Notes under the pieces: generated by a model | Databases searched by the model: none | The model's input: only the letters and a program-made list of their open reading frames with translations | What the model was told of the DNA's origin: nothing | DNA from: Xestospongia muta | Taxonomy: Eukaryota > Porifera > Demospongiae > Haplosclerida > Petrosiidae | DNA length: 64,000 nucleotides | NCBI GenBank assembly: GCA_963693285.1 | Contig: OY848920.1 | Location: 10,352,182 to 10,416,181, forward strand | Direction of reading: 5' to 3' | Position numbers and translations under genes: made by a program | Shown here: positions 30,073-42,313 of the stretch, piece by piece | How positions within the stretch are numbered: position 1 is the stretch's first letter | How the letters are laid out: each line of letters starts with the position of its first letter

Positions 30073-33000
30073 ATGGCTGCAAGAAATCTTTCTTTTGAGA
30101 AACTAATGGAAGAGAAACCAGCTCTTGATGAATTATGTGAACATATTCGTATTGGTAGTAAATGGTATCAGTTAGGAATTCAGCTAAAACTGGATCCTAA
30201 GAAGTTGGAAGATATTCACAAGCTACCAGATGACTCCACATATAAAACAACAAAAATGTTTGAGTTGTGGTTAGATACCAAACCTAATGCTACCAGAAGA
30301 CAAGTGGTAGATGCTTTGAAGAAGAAGGTCATTGAAGAAAACACTATTGCTCATGAATATGAGCTGGTCATATTAAGAAAATGTTGTATCTCTGATGGTG
30401 AGTGAATCTGGTTGATAAGATAGTGTGTGTCATTATTTTTATTACAGGAATGGACTCCTCAGCTACTGAAGCAATTGTTATTCTTTGGCACCATACTGAT
30501 ACACTATCACAGTGTCTGATCAATCCTGTAAAAGTGTCCCAGCTCTTATTTAGTGAGAGATGTATCAGTGAAGAAACACTTGATGTAATGGAGACAATGG
30601 AGGGTATTCTGAATGAGAAGAAGACAACTTTATTATCTGCTATACATACAGCAGTATCTTCAGATCACAAGAAGTTGAAAGTGGTAGCTACAGTACTGTC
30701 CAAGTTTGAGGAGACAAAAGTTCTATCTGAGAAAATTATTAATGAATATAGTGAGAGAACAATTTCGTATTACCTGGTTTAATAATGGTGTTTTCTCTTG
30801 AATGTCTATAGCTCAAATATATGACCAGATGAAGACTGACATTGCTCAAGAGATAGGAACAACAAGTCATAATGATCCAATGGAGGTTACAGAATCTGGA
30901 AATTGGATTCCATCAGAGGGCACTATTTATAAGGTTATTGCGTGTACAATTACTAATACTAGATGTTACTATGGTATCACAGGAATCTAGTTTGACAACA
31001 AAGTGGGATATGTTAAATCCAAGTGGAAAGCGACCACTAGAAGATAAAGATATATCAGATGAGGACTTAAATAGGAAGAGAGAGAGACGTGATTCAGAAC
31101 CAACATCTGATTATAGTGGTACATTTATAAGTGAACTGTATTTATAAATTTTATTTATTTTATTATAGTCCGTGCCAGTGACATTTTACGTTGTCATTAT
31201 GGTACTCTCTCTCAATCTCTTCAATATCCTATTAGAGTAGCAGAAATGCTCTATGGAGAGAGGGTTATTTCAAAAGTAACATTGTCTACAGTAAAAAGTA
31301 CTGCAGAATCTCAATCTGAAACAGAAGCATTGTTTGTCCTGTTAAGAGCTATACGTCATGCTGTACATAGTAACCATAGTAACCTGCTTATATTTGCTAG
31401 TGTACTGTTAAAATTTACTAGCAATGTACCATGTGCTAAGGACATGTTGAAGGATTATGGTAAGTACATATGATTTATAATCATAACACTAATATTGACA
31501 TAGAGAAGGCATTTCCTAATAATGAAATATTGGATGTACACTCAATTAATACTGTAGTTAGTGAAGGTATAATATGATACATTAAGATCATAATATCATT
31601 GAGTTGAATTAGATAATTCATCAACTACTACATCAGTAGCTTCAGTTGATAGCAGTTTAAGTCAAGGTAATAATTTATATTGATAAATTGTCATTGAAAG
31701 ATCACTTATTAGACCTAACATTATCTACAGTTTCAAATGAAAACAGTTCAGCTTCAAGTCAAGGTTAGTATTACAAGAATATAGGAGAACTATTATTGTT
31801 ACTAATTACAGATAATGTATTAAAGGAAGTTAGAATTCCTCGAAAGTTTGGGCCTATTTTTGGATCAATTAAAAGAGAATATGCAATAGCCTTCAGTAAT
31901 ATCCGAAAAGCTATCAACAAAACGCCTCCACCTCTGGATAAATTGAAACGATTTCTTAGAGATGGTTATTCTCACCTCAAATCTCAAATAGCTCATTCAA
32001 ACTCCATTGATGATGTTCTAGATGTTGTTAATGATCATTGTACACTGATCAATATCAGTTGTTTGGAGGGTATTGTGAAGCACTTTGAACTCAAAGAAGC
32101 TGAGACACATATACAAACATACAAAGATGTTGTTAAATCATTTTGTAAAGAAACAAAAGCTTCTCTTTGTCTAAACCAAAGTTTTAAAGTTACAAACACT
32201 CCTGCTCTTCTCCAATGTGAGACAGCTGTCTTTGTCTTGAACTGGAATCCTAAAGATTGTACATTAGAAGATATTGAGGATATCCTTTCAGAGTCATTTG
32301 AAAGAGATGTGGAGATTCGTTACTTAGCAAAAGGCAACTCCATCATTGTCACTTGTTTTTTTCCACTCGGTCTAACAATTGTACTTATTGCCAAAGCTCA
32401 GGAGACTCTTGAATCATTGAAGAGGAGAGGATTACTACAACTTACAATTGGTCACTGTACCATTTATGATCATAGAAGAGACAAGGTAAGAGATGAGTAG
32501 TATTAGACAACAGTTATTACATGTGTTGTTTACAAAGGAGTTGAGAAGTCGACTTGAACTAGAACAAACCATGCGGAAAAAGATGACTATGCAAATGTCA
32601 TCTATTGTCAGACAAAATGAAGGTATATTGTGTACAACTACTGTTTTATTTAATAGCTGTCTATTATATGATATATCTGATTAATAACTTAATGTTCCTT
32701 TATATAGAAACAAGAGAAATGAAAGAAAAGACAATTGAACATTTAACATCACTTGTAAAAACAAAGGAAGGTAAATTAATACAACAGGAATCACAAGTCC
32801 AATGTTGTCAGTATTTTACATAATATATTAGTGATCAATTTTCTTCTCATTTTATATAAAGCTTTTGAGAAGAATATACTGTCAGTGTCAGCTGAGAGAC
32901 AGAAAGAGCTAGAGACACTACAAGAAATAATAACGTCAATGACTTTACAACTAAGGGAGAGAGACCAACAGATTGAGGAGTTAAAGCAGAGCTTGAAAGG

Positions 33001-36000
33001 TAACTGGTATTAGTCACTTCTCATTATATGACATTGTTACTAGATCTAACATTCATACCAAAGACTCGTAAACCAGTAACTGATCAAGGACTTGAGGAGA
33101 CTCAAACACAGTCCAGTCAGGAAGAGACATCACTTATCACTGAAACTACAGGTAGTACCATTCAATATGTATGCAGTCATGCAGTTAAGAAGTTATGATC
33201 TAGTCACTATTCTCCTTAGAGGATATTATAATACTCTCTAAGGAAGAGTCTGGTCAATAACAATTATATACAATATAGGTTTGGTGAAGACAAAGGACAT
33301 AGATATATACATGGTTTATTAGACTCTTCCTCTTTTGTGAGTTAGGAATATTTATTAAAAGAACTACAAACACTCCACAGACACAGGAAAGAGTATATAA
33401 ATGGTTTGATTAAACCCAAAAATAATTATTTATAAAAACACAACATACCAATTATATCAACTATTGAACATGACATGACAGAAATAGAAATAGATACTAT
33501 TAAGAGAACAAGTACTGATTTAAAAGGATATGAACACAAGATGACTAAGCCTTATGAATAATTAATTAGATTGTAATGTTGAGAATAAAGCGTTAATATC
33601 TACACTCAATGCTATAGTTCATTTTTAAATATTTTCAAAAGTAATTAATTTTGTGATACAGAATTAGCAAAGCAACTGATCAATAGAGAGCTGTTTGTGA
33701 GTTTTTATAAGGTAGAGATGTCTTCATTATGTTTTCTTTCATTTGATGTAAAGCTTTATTTTATAATATTCTTTGAAATGAAAAATACAGCTCCTTAATG
33801 TACAACTTGTAATATGACCAGCTATGTTTTCATTCATTGTAATAACACATTTCACTGATGACATCATAGACAAATCCAAGGAATTGGACTAAAGTCACCA
33901 GATGCCTTTTCTTGTATTAAGTGAGTGGGCGTCTGAGGACAATACTAATTGTAATTTACTTTACAAGGAAATAGTTCAAACAAACCACACCCAAAAATTT
34001 AGTTACAAATATTTCATAATTTCAAACTAGTTGTCCTTCAATACAAACTAAAACTTAATTCATAGTCTTTTTAAATAACTGATGATTATAATAGACAAGG
34101 TATTATTTTTCCTTTATTGATTGTCAAAGCAATCTACTTGTCTTTCTTCTATTAGTACCTTAACTAATAAACTACATTAGATCACTTCATTGTTTATAGT
34201 CAGACTCAATATATCTAGTCAACCAGCGAACTCTACAGATCACAAGTATCAAGTTGATATATATTAATACCTGATATCCAGTGATGTGTTCTGTTAATAT
34301 AATAGCAATGATAGAATTATATCTATTTGTTCCTCTGTAGCCATATCAGTACTCAAGAGACTTTTCCTGTTGACAAAATTTAATAAGCCCCGCCTCCTAT
34401 TAGTTCGTTGCCATAGTAACCATATTCAGTAAACAGTAATGGCTTCCTTTCTTCTTCAGTGTGTTGTCTGTGTATTGTAGTGTGTTATAGTATATATTAC
34501 TATGTGTGTACTATACTATATACTAACTCTGTTTTATAATAGGAGACACTGGAAGTGTTCAGCGGAGAGATGATAAAGTATGGCTCAATGAGTAGTATTA
34601 GACAACAGTTACTACATGTGTTGTTTATTGATATATAGGAGGTTAGAGCTATTGTAGAAGAGAACACAAAGGAGTTGAGAACTCAACTGGAACTAGAACA
34701 AACCATGCGGAAAAAGATGACTATACAAATGTCATCTATTGTCAGACAAAATGAAGGTATATTGTGTACAACTACTGTTTTATTTAATAGCTGTCTATTA
34801 TACGATATATCTGATTAATAACTTAATGTTCCTTTATATAGAAACAAGAGAAATGAAAGAAAAAACAATTGAAAATTTGACATCACTTGTGAAAACAAAG
34901 GAAGGTAAATTAATACAACAGCAATCACAAGTCCAATGTTGTCAGTATTTTACATAATATATTAGTGATCAATTGTCTTCTCATTTTATATAAAGCTATT
35001 GAGAAGAATATACTGTCAGTGTCTGCTGAGAGACAGAAAGAACTAGAGACACTACAAGAAATAATAACGTCATTGACTTTACAACTAAGGGAGAGAGACC
35101 AACAGATTGAGGAGTTAAAGCAGAGCTTGAAAGGTAACTGGTATTAGTTACTTCTCATTATATGACATTGTTACTAGGTCTAGCATTCATACCAAAGACT
35201 CGTAAACCAGTAACTGATCAAGGACTTGAGGAGACTCAAACACAGTCCAGTCAGGAAGAGACATCACTTATCACTGAAACTACAGGTAGTACTATTCAAT
35301 ATATATAAATAGTCTTATAATACTCTTGTAGAATCTCTACCAATATCAGAGTTAAAAGATCAGTTAAAGGGTTCAGTTGATGATAAAGAAGACAGTTCAT
35401 TGCCTCATCCAAGTAGGTTATATTGTAATTAGTATTATTATAACAAAGTAAAAAGAATGTTTATTGATGTAATATACTAATACAATCCATTACATTCTTC
35501 AATGTTAGTATCATTACAGTAATTTATTTGTCTACTAGTAATGGTTGTACTGAAATCACAAATATTAAAATTATTAATAATCTTGGTTTATTCTGATGTA
35601 AATGTCTTTATTGATCAATAGAGTCTCCAGATGACATATTGAAAGATTCTGATGATGAAGAGTCAGAGGATGATGAGTCAATCGAAGGTATGTACCTTTG
35701 AATATATGTCATTGTTAGCTGTGATAATGTGAACAAGATCACAATTTTTCTAAAAATGTCATCCTATAATTGTGATGTTAACAGTAGACTTCACACTTAA
35801 AACAATAATCTCTAGTGTTTTCACAAGATGCTCATGGAAAATGGTTGCTTTCTTGTATGCAGTTATGTAGTTAATAAGTTATGATCTAGTCACTAGTCTC
35901 CTTAGAGGACATTATAATACTCTCTAAGGAAGAGTCTGGTCAATAACAATTATATACAATATAGGTTTGGTGAAGACAAAGGACATAGATATATACATGG

Positions 36001-38239
36001 TTTATTAGACCCTTCCTCTTTTGTGAGATTAGAAATATTTATTATAGGAACTACAAACACTCCACAGACCCATAGATAAGCTAGTATATGAATGGTTTGA
36101 TTAAACCCAAAAATAATTATTTATAAAAACACAACATACCAACTATATCAACTATTGAACATGACATGACAGAAATAGAAACAAATACTTTAAGAGAACA
36201 AGTACTGATTTAAAAGGATATGAACAAATGATAATGATGCCTTTATAAATAATTAATTAGATTGTAAAGTTTTAAAGCTTCACATTGATACCAACAACAG
36301 AACATTTTACTACATGTCTGCTCCAACAATATCAGGAGTCAATAAAAGGAAGGGACTATGTTGAATATAATAATAGAACAAACACTATATATTATAATAT
36401 CAATAATACATAATTATACACTGACATTACATGTATACTAATCAGCTCACCAATCAGAATACTTGTAGGACATTATGTTGCAAATGTCATTGTCAAAATG
36501 GAGAACAAAGTGTTAATATCTACACTCAATGTTATAGTTCATTTTTAAATATTTTCAGAAGTAATCAATTTTGACATGTACTAGAATTAGTAAAGCAACT
36601 GCTGATCAAGAGAAAGCTGTTTTTGAGTTTTTAGAAGATAGAGATATCTTCATTATGTTTTTATCATTTGATGCAAAGACTTTATTTTCTAATATTCTTT
36701 GAAACAGAATACAGCTCCTTAGTACACGACTTGTAATATGACTAGCTATCTTTTCATTCATTGTAATAACACATTTCACTGATGACATCACATAGTCTAA
36801 TCTAAGGAATTGGACTAAAGTCATCAGATGCCCTTTCTTGTATTAAGTGAGTGGGTGTCTGGGGACAATAATATTTACTTTACAAGGAAATACTATTATA
36901 GTCTAAACAAACCACACCCAAAAATTTAGTTACAAATATTTCATAATTCCAAACTAGTTGTCCTTCAATACACACTAAAACTTAATTCATAGTCTTTTTA
37001 AATAACTGATGATTATGATAAAACATTTTTTTTCATTTATTGATTATCAAAGCAATCTACTTGTCTTTCTTCTATCAGTACCTTAACTAATAAAGTACAT
37101 CAGATCACTTCATTGTTTATAGTCAGACTCAATATATCTAGTCAACCAGTAAACTCTACAGTTCACAAGTCTCAAGTTGACATATGATATCCAGTGATGT
37201 GTTCTGTTAATATGATAGCAATGATAGAATTATATCTATTGTTACTCTGTAGCATGTCAACACTTAATCTAGTTGGCAAAATGTAATAATAAGCCTGGCC
37301 TCCTATTAGTTCGTTGCCATAGTAACCACATTCAGTAAACAGTAATGGTTTCCTTTCTTCTTCAGTGTGTTGTCTGTGTATTGTAGCACATTATAGTATA
37401 TATTACTATGTGTGTACTATACTATATACTAACTCTGTTTTATAACAGGAGACACTGGAAGTGTTCAGTGGAAAGATGACAATAGTGTTAGTCTCACTAG
37501 ACCAAGTGTAGTAGAAAGTGAAGATGTTATAAGTAAATTAATAAAACAACAACAAACAGGAAAAGAATGGAGTATTGATCTCAACTCATCATCTCCTGAA
37601 AGTACTGCAGTTATTATAAACAATCTTAATAAGTGTACAGTGAGGAGTCTTTATATAGTGAACACTTCATTGGACAGTAACTGTGTATCGATATTATCAG
37701 AGATACTAAAAACTAATAAAACAATAAAGAAACTACACCTGCACTCCTCTTCACTTACTGGTGGTATCAAACAAGTCAGTGATAGTCTATTTAATAATAA
37801 AACACTTGAGAAGTTACTGTTATTAGAAAGTCCTGGTATCACAGATGAAGATATGACTCACTTATCTACTATGTTATCAACTAATACAACTTTAAAAGTA
37901 CTAGAACTCTCCTACTGTAAAATCACCGATAATGGAGTCCGATATATCTGTGAAGGACTTACTAAAAACCAAACATTGACTATGTTGAACATCGGAGGTA
38001 ATCATCAGATCACTTCAGTTAGTACCAGTACAATAGCAGATCTAATACAAACTACTACATCACTGACAAGACTATACCTCTTCCATACTTCACTGAACAA
38101 TGATGATATCAAGACAATATGCACATCACTAACTAAAAATACTACAATAAGGAAACTATACTTATCAAGAGAACATAAAGTGTATTGTATGAAGTTAGAC
38201 AGTTATCAAGTTATTAAAGACAGACTTGAGTTCGTGTAA
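30073..38239 (+). CDS. Gene C: Death/CARD-like/X/LRR paralogue with duplicated coiled coil
   Basis: Twenty-one exons can be joined in frame to 3795 nt (1264 residues). They are Death 30073-30397, CARD-like-1 30448-30750, linker 30812-30933 and 30983-31118, CARD-like-2 31169-31459, mini-exons 31504-31566, 31613-31666 and 31731-31763, and X 31812-32485. The first coiled coil is 32538-32622, 32708-32770, 32862-32999 and 33044-33151. A 35-nt LRR-exon stub (34543-34577) follows. The second coiled coil is 34639-34756, 34842-34904, 34996-35133, 35178-35285 and 35332-35412. The acidic exon is 35622-35687 and the LRR exon 37449-38239. The usual acceptor of the first coiled-coil exon is deleted, so an internal acceptor at 32538 is assumed. 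The stub must use the gtatgg donor at 34578. The frame is therefore possible but depends on two unproven splice sites. Confidence 0.65.
33180..34450. repeat. Long intron block shared by genes C, E and F (C copy 1)
   Basis: AT-rich intronic DNA, about 1.3 kb, recurring at 35850-37400 (C), 51800-52800 (E) and 61970-63450 (F). Landmarks are atatacatggtttattagac, the palindrome tgatgacatca and gtgagtgggtgtctg. It is absent from B and D and largely deleted in A. No coding exon or clear terminal inverted repeats are visible. Confidence 0.75.
35850..37400. repeat. Long intron block shared by genes C, E and F (C copy 2)
   Basis: Second copy inside gene C, between the acidic exon (35622-35687) and the LRR exon. 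It is longer than copy 1 because it retains a segment around 36280-36600 that copy 1 lacks. Confidence 0.75.
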
Positions 38240-39720
38240 TAGTAAGTAGTTTGTTGTTTATTCTTAATCTGTCTTCTCACTCACTTTTATTTTCTTTTTA
38301 AATTTCTTTTGACATTATCTTCTCTTCTTTTATTAACAATTTCTTTCCCTAACAAAACTAATAGACAATAAAAATAGAGCAGTTTTGCTTAACACTTACT
38401 TCTCTAACGTCGCACTTTTTTGCTCTCTGACAGCTTGTCATTTGGCGCTTATGAGATTAATTATTTATGTGTGTGGTCTCATTTTAACCCTTTTGTGGAG
38501 ATTTTGTTTGACTTTTTGAAGTGTTTGAAAAAAACATACTTTAACAATTTTCTTAACTGAAATTTTCTTATTCAGAGGAGTTAGAAGACAACACATTATT
38601 AATATAACTAGACTATTGAAGTCAGTTCAGTTGATCAAGTTATATCTAGATATTTCTGATATAGAGAAGTTTGTTCACTAACATAATAAATGATGGGATG
38701 ATGTTAATTGACCTCAACTTGCTCTATATTCTATGAACAATGTACATATCACTATTGTAAAGGAGATTCTATTGAGGACAAGAGAGGAACAATTTGTATA
38801 TAAACCTTTAACCTTAAACTGGATACAGTATATTAAATGTGGAATATTATGTGAAGTGAGTTAAAGTAATTGGAAGCAATTATTACCCTCTCTCTCCCTC
38901 CATATATCAGTCATTAAGGTAATGACATCATATATTATTATATTGAGGTAATAATGACATCATTAATATCACAATATCTCTTAAGATAGAGTGTAAGAAT
39001 TATCTCATTTTAATATATCTGTTATATTTTAGAATGTTCTGTTTTATCTGATTTCTTAACATGTAATTTATCTTACCTATAAAGTAGTACCAGCTGTAAC
39101 TACATATTTTAAATTTGAGGTAGACTAATAAAATATACTACTTGATCATACAGGAAGGATTGATTTACAATTTTAATAGATTATCGTGCATAATTTTAAA
39201 CATCTATTACTAATTTTACTACATACCTTGTCTCATTATAGACTAAAGGTTCAGTTGTGTTATCTACCATCAGTTGTACTATAGCTTCTTTTGTACTTGG
39301 AAAGATAGCAGTGGAGTACCTCCTGGTCTTCTCTCACATGAACACATTAATGACAATAATTTAAAGTACCAACAAACTCATTGATCAGGTCTTAATACTC
39401 AATCACTTGATGACTCCAGTATTAGTTCAAAGTACTGGATATAATCCTGTTATTAACACCTGATATTATCATACTGATAACAGTATTAACTATTGTGTGT
39501 GTATACAATTAAAACAATGTAGAAAATGTAAAGGAAAATAAACAAAGATAATTAACAATGAATAATTAATTATTATTACATAATAAAAGTATTCACCTAA
39601 CAATAGTAACAAATCATTAACAATAGAGTCGGGGACTTAACAATAAACAAAAAGATAAACAATTGATAATTACTACAATGTAACAATGTATAGTAGACAA
39701 TACACTATTATCATGTGATG
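38240..39720. repeat. Duplicated non-coding 3' flank of LRR gene (copy 3)
   Basis: Third copy of the 3' flank, with small deletions near 38515-38575. No coding exon seen. Confidence 0.8.
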
Positions 39721-41655
39721 TTAGGATTGAACTGGTTCCTCTTGTTTGGTTTCTTCTTCTTCCATTGTTTGTGCTATAGCATCTTTCTCTGGTGATCCAC
39801 TCTGTGCTGTATCCTACATTGGTTCAACTTCTGATGGCTCTCTATAATATGTTAAGTTATATGTATCTATCTGTCCATTAATCTCTTTCATCTGTCCATT
39901 TCATTCATTCATCTATTTGGCAATCAACCTATCCATCCATTTTACTGTCTATCCATCCATTATTTCCTGACCTTTTGCCAAGGTTCTTAAACATATTTGC
40001 GTACAACCTTTTATCTTTCTCTAATTGTTGTCATACCTTTTGTCGACAAACCTGAATCTGTTGAAGAGCCGAATGATTTCCAGACTCTAGTTTGACAACT
40101 TCTTGAAAACATAACATAGCTTCATCATAGTCCTGCATTTTTTGATATGCCTAGATTGTACAAGAGAGAGATGAAAGGAACAAGTGATTACATAAAGATG
40201 ACATACTCACTTGTCCCTTTCTGAAGTGAGCCTTAACATTAGCAGTGTCTTCTTCTAAACCTGTTGTTTGTAAGAGAAACAATTGGACATTACTAGTTGT
40301 AAAATCTATGTCATTTAAGATCAGGCACAGTGATGTCACACTGGGTCCTAGATTTTCTCTACTGGGTTCTATCAATACTTACTTTATCACATTGTTCTCT
40401 AGCTTCTATAGCCTCATCTAACTTGAGATGACAGGTAGCCATGTTAAGGAGAATTAAAAGACGGACATTTTTAGTTTGTTCCTTTTCTTCATCTTTATAA
40501 ATGGAGACTTTATCTACTAGACCATATCCTCGTTTATAAACCTTTAGTGCTAACTTGTATTTTCCTGCTTTAAAATAAACAGTGCCTTTCTCTTTAATAG
40601 TTGTAGCATCAGTAACTCTGTCTTCTATTTCATCATGTTCATATGAACTCTTGGCCTATAATGTAAAAGAGGATGACCCTTTTAATTAGAGCAATATCTT
40701 GGACACAATAAGTAGTAGTCAGACAACAGTAGACACTGAAAACCATCTATTTATAAAGAGATATCTACAATATTGTAGTTGATATAGAACTAGTTAGTGG
40801 GTGTCTACAATATAATAATATTCATGACCTAATTACTTATCACTCACAGATTTACCTTAACAAAACTGTCTAGTCTAACAAAATAGGTGACCTCAGCATT
40901 AGGAGGGACACCTTTTTCTGTATCTCCTGTTGCTCCAAATGCATAACCAGGTTGTATTGTTAACATGACCTCTTCTTTCTCCTTCATTTTCTCCACTCCT
41001 TTCTCCACCCCCTCAATTACATTGACCTCTGAACCTATAGGAGAGGTGTTACCCACGTCGTGTCTGTGGTGACTCACCTTCTCCTACAATAAACTCCACT
41101 TCCCTATCCTCAATGACATGGTCACCAATAGTACCCTTTATATATACTGGAATGAGAAAAATATTATAACATTATTATATTAGAATATTGGACTAAATTT
41201 AAGAGCCACACCCATTGCTCACTAGTACAGTGGATACATCAATTACCAGTATTACTGTAGTTGCTATAGTAACTTGAGTTGCTATAGTAACTACATATAA
41301 TTAATAGTACTCTTAATACAGTAATATAATACATTAACAATACAAGCTATAATCTATTCCTATTACTTCAGTCAGTATATAACATTATATATGTACATTA
41401 TAATGTAATATGATAGTTAGTATATTATACCATTGACTGTTGATCCCTCAGAGGGTTTCTTGTATCCTGTTCCCTTGGTAACCACACTCATTATTACATC
41501 TCCATCATTGGTAATATCCTCTCCAGCCCAACGAAAAAGTTCAACCTCAAATTGAAGTGTAGAATTAGGAGGCATCTTGTCACCTGAACTACTTTCACCA
41601 TAACTAAATTCTGGTGAACAAGTCAATAAACATTTCTCTCTTCATTGTAGCCACG
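39721..41655 (-). pseudogene. FKBP51/52-like immunophilin remnant, copy 3
   Basis: Same exon order as copies 1 and 2 but with different lesions. FK2 is in frame here because it keeps the base near 41101 missing from the other two, and it carries a 12-bp in-frame duplication (GVEKGVEKM). A one-base deletion near 40258 shifts the frame at the start of the exon encoding EDTANVKAHFRKGQ. A TGA (complement of 40031-40033) interrupts the TPR-distal helix as in copy 1, and a TAG (complement of 39814-39816) truncates the acidic tail. Confidence 0.85.
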
Positions 41656-41724
41656 CCCACATTCATCCTTTGATAATCTATGATGTCATAATGATGTAAT
41701 ATATTAAACAGCTGTTCAACTTAC

Positions 41725-42212
41725 CTGTCCTTGTTCAAGTTGAAATTAGAAGAGTTCATTTCTCTTAATACTAGAGTCAATACTGTTCCATCTAATAGTC
41801 TTCTAAGAGACTACAAATGTACAATGATATTTAACTGTGACTTTAATACATACCATTTATCTGTTGATAAAAGATGCCACGCCCCTTCTCATGTGACACA
41901 GTCCCTCCCATATCCCATAATTCTACAAAGAAACTGGTTAGAGTTGATGATAAAGATCTTGTATATTCATGTAACTAAAACAATAGAATAATGTGGGTGT
42001 GGTCAATAATGGATGGATGTGGTACCTTGACTTCTACTGAACATCCTACAGTTGACGTGGGATTAGTGAGGACTTCCCCTTCAGATATTAGACTCACTAA
42101 AGAACTCTTACCTACTCCTAATGGCGGCAATATACAATATTAACGTGTGTTTTATAATACCTGTGTCTCCTAGAACAATAACTTTAACTTTCCTGATATT
42201 GTCTGAAGACAT
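41725..42212 (-). pseudogene. RABL3-like small GTPase 5' fragment, copy 3
   Basis: The most RABL3-like of the three: the P-loop reads GVGKSSL with its Lys intact (complement of 42107-42109), and exon 3 ends QQING. The second half of the GTPase is still absent and FKBP exons follow, so it cannot encode a complete GTPase. It lies head-to-head with gene D. Confidence 0.8.
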
Positions 42213-42313
42213 TGCAGCTTCGCATAAAGGGTTAAAAATATGAGAAGGTGTGGTGCTAGGTGAGTCCCACCTAAAAGGTTACCAGTGGTTGTGTTGTCTT
42301 CTACGGGGAAGCA

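Noticed and set aside
33180..34450. Shared long intron block as a transposon
   Set aside because: I could not find terminal inverted repeats, target-site duplications or coding capacity; its distribution fits duplication plus nested deletions.
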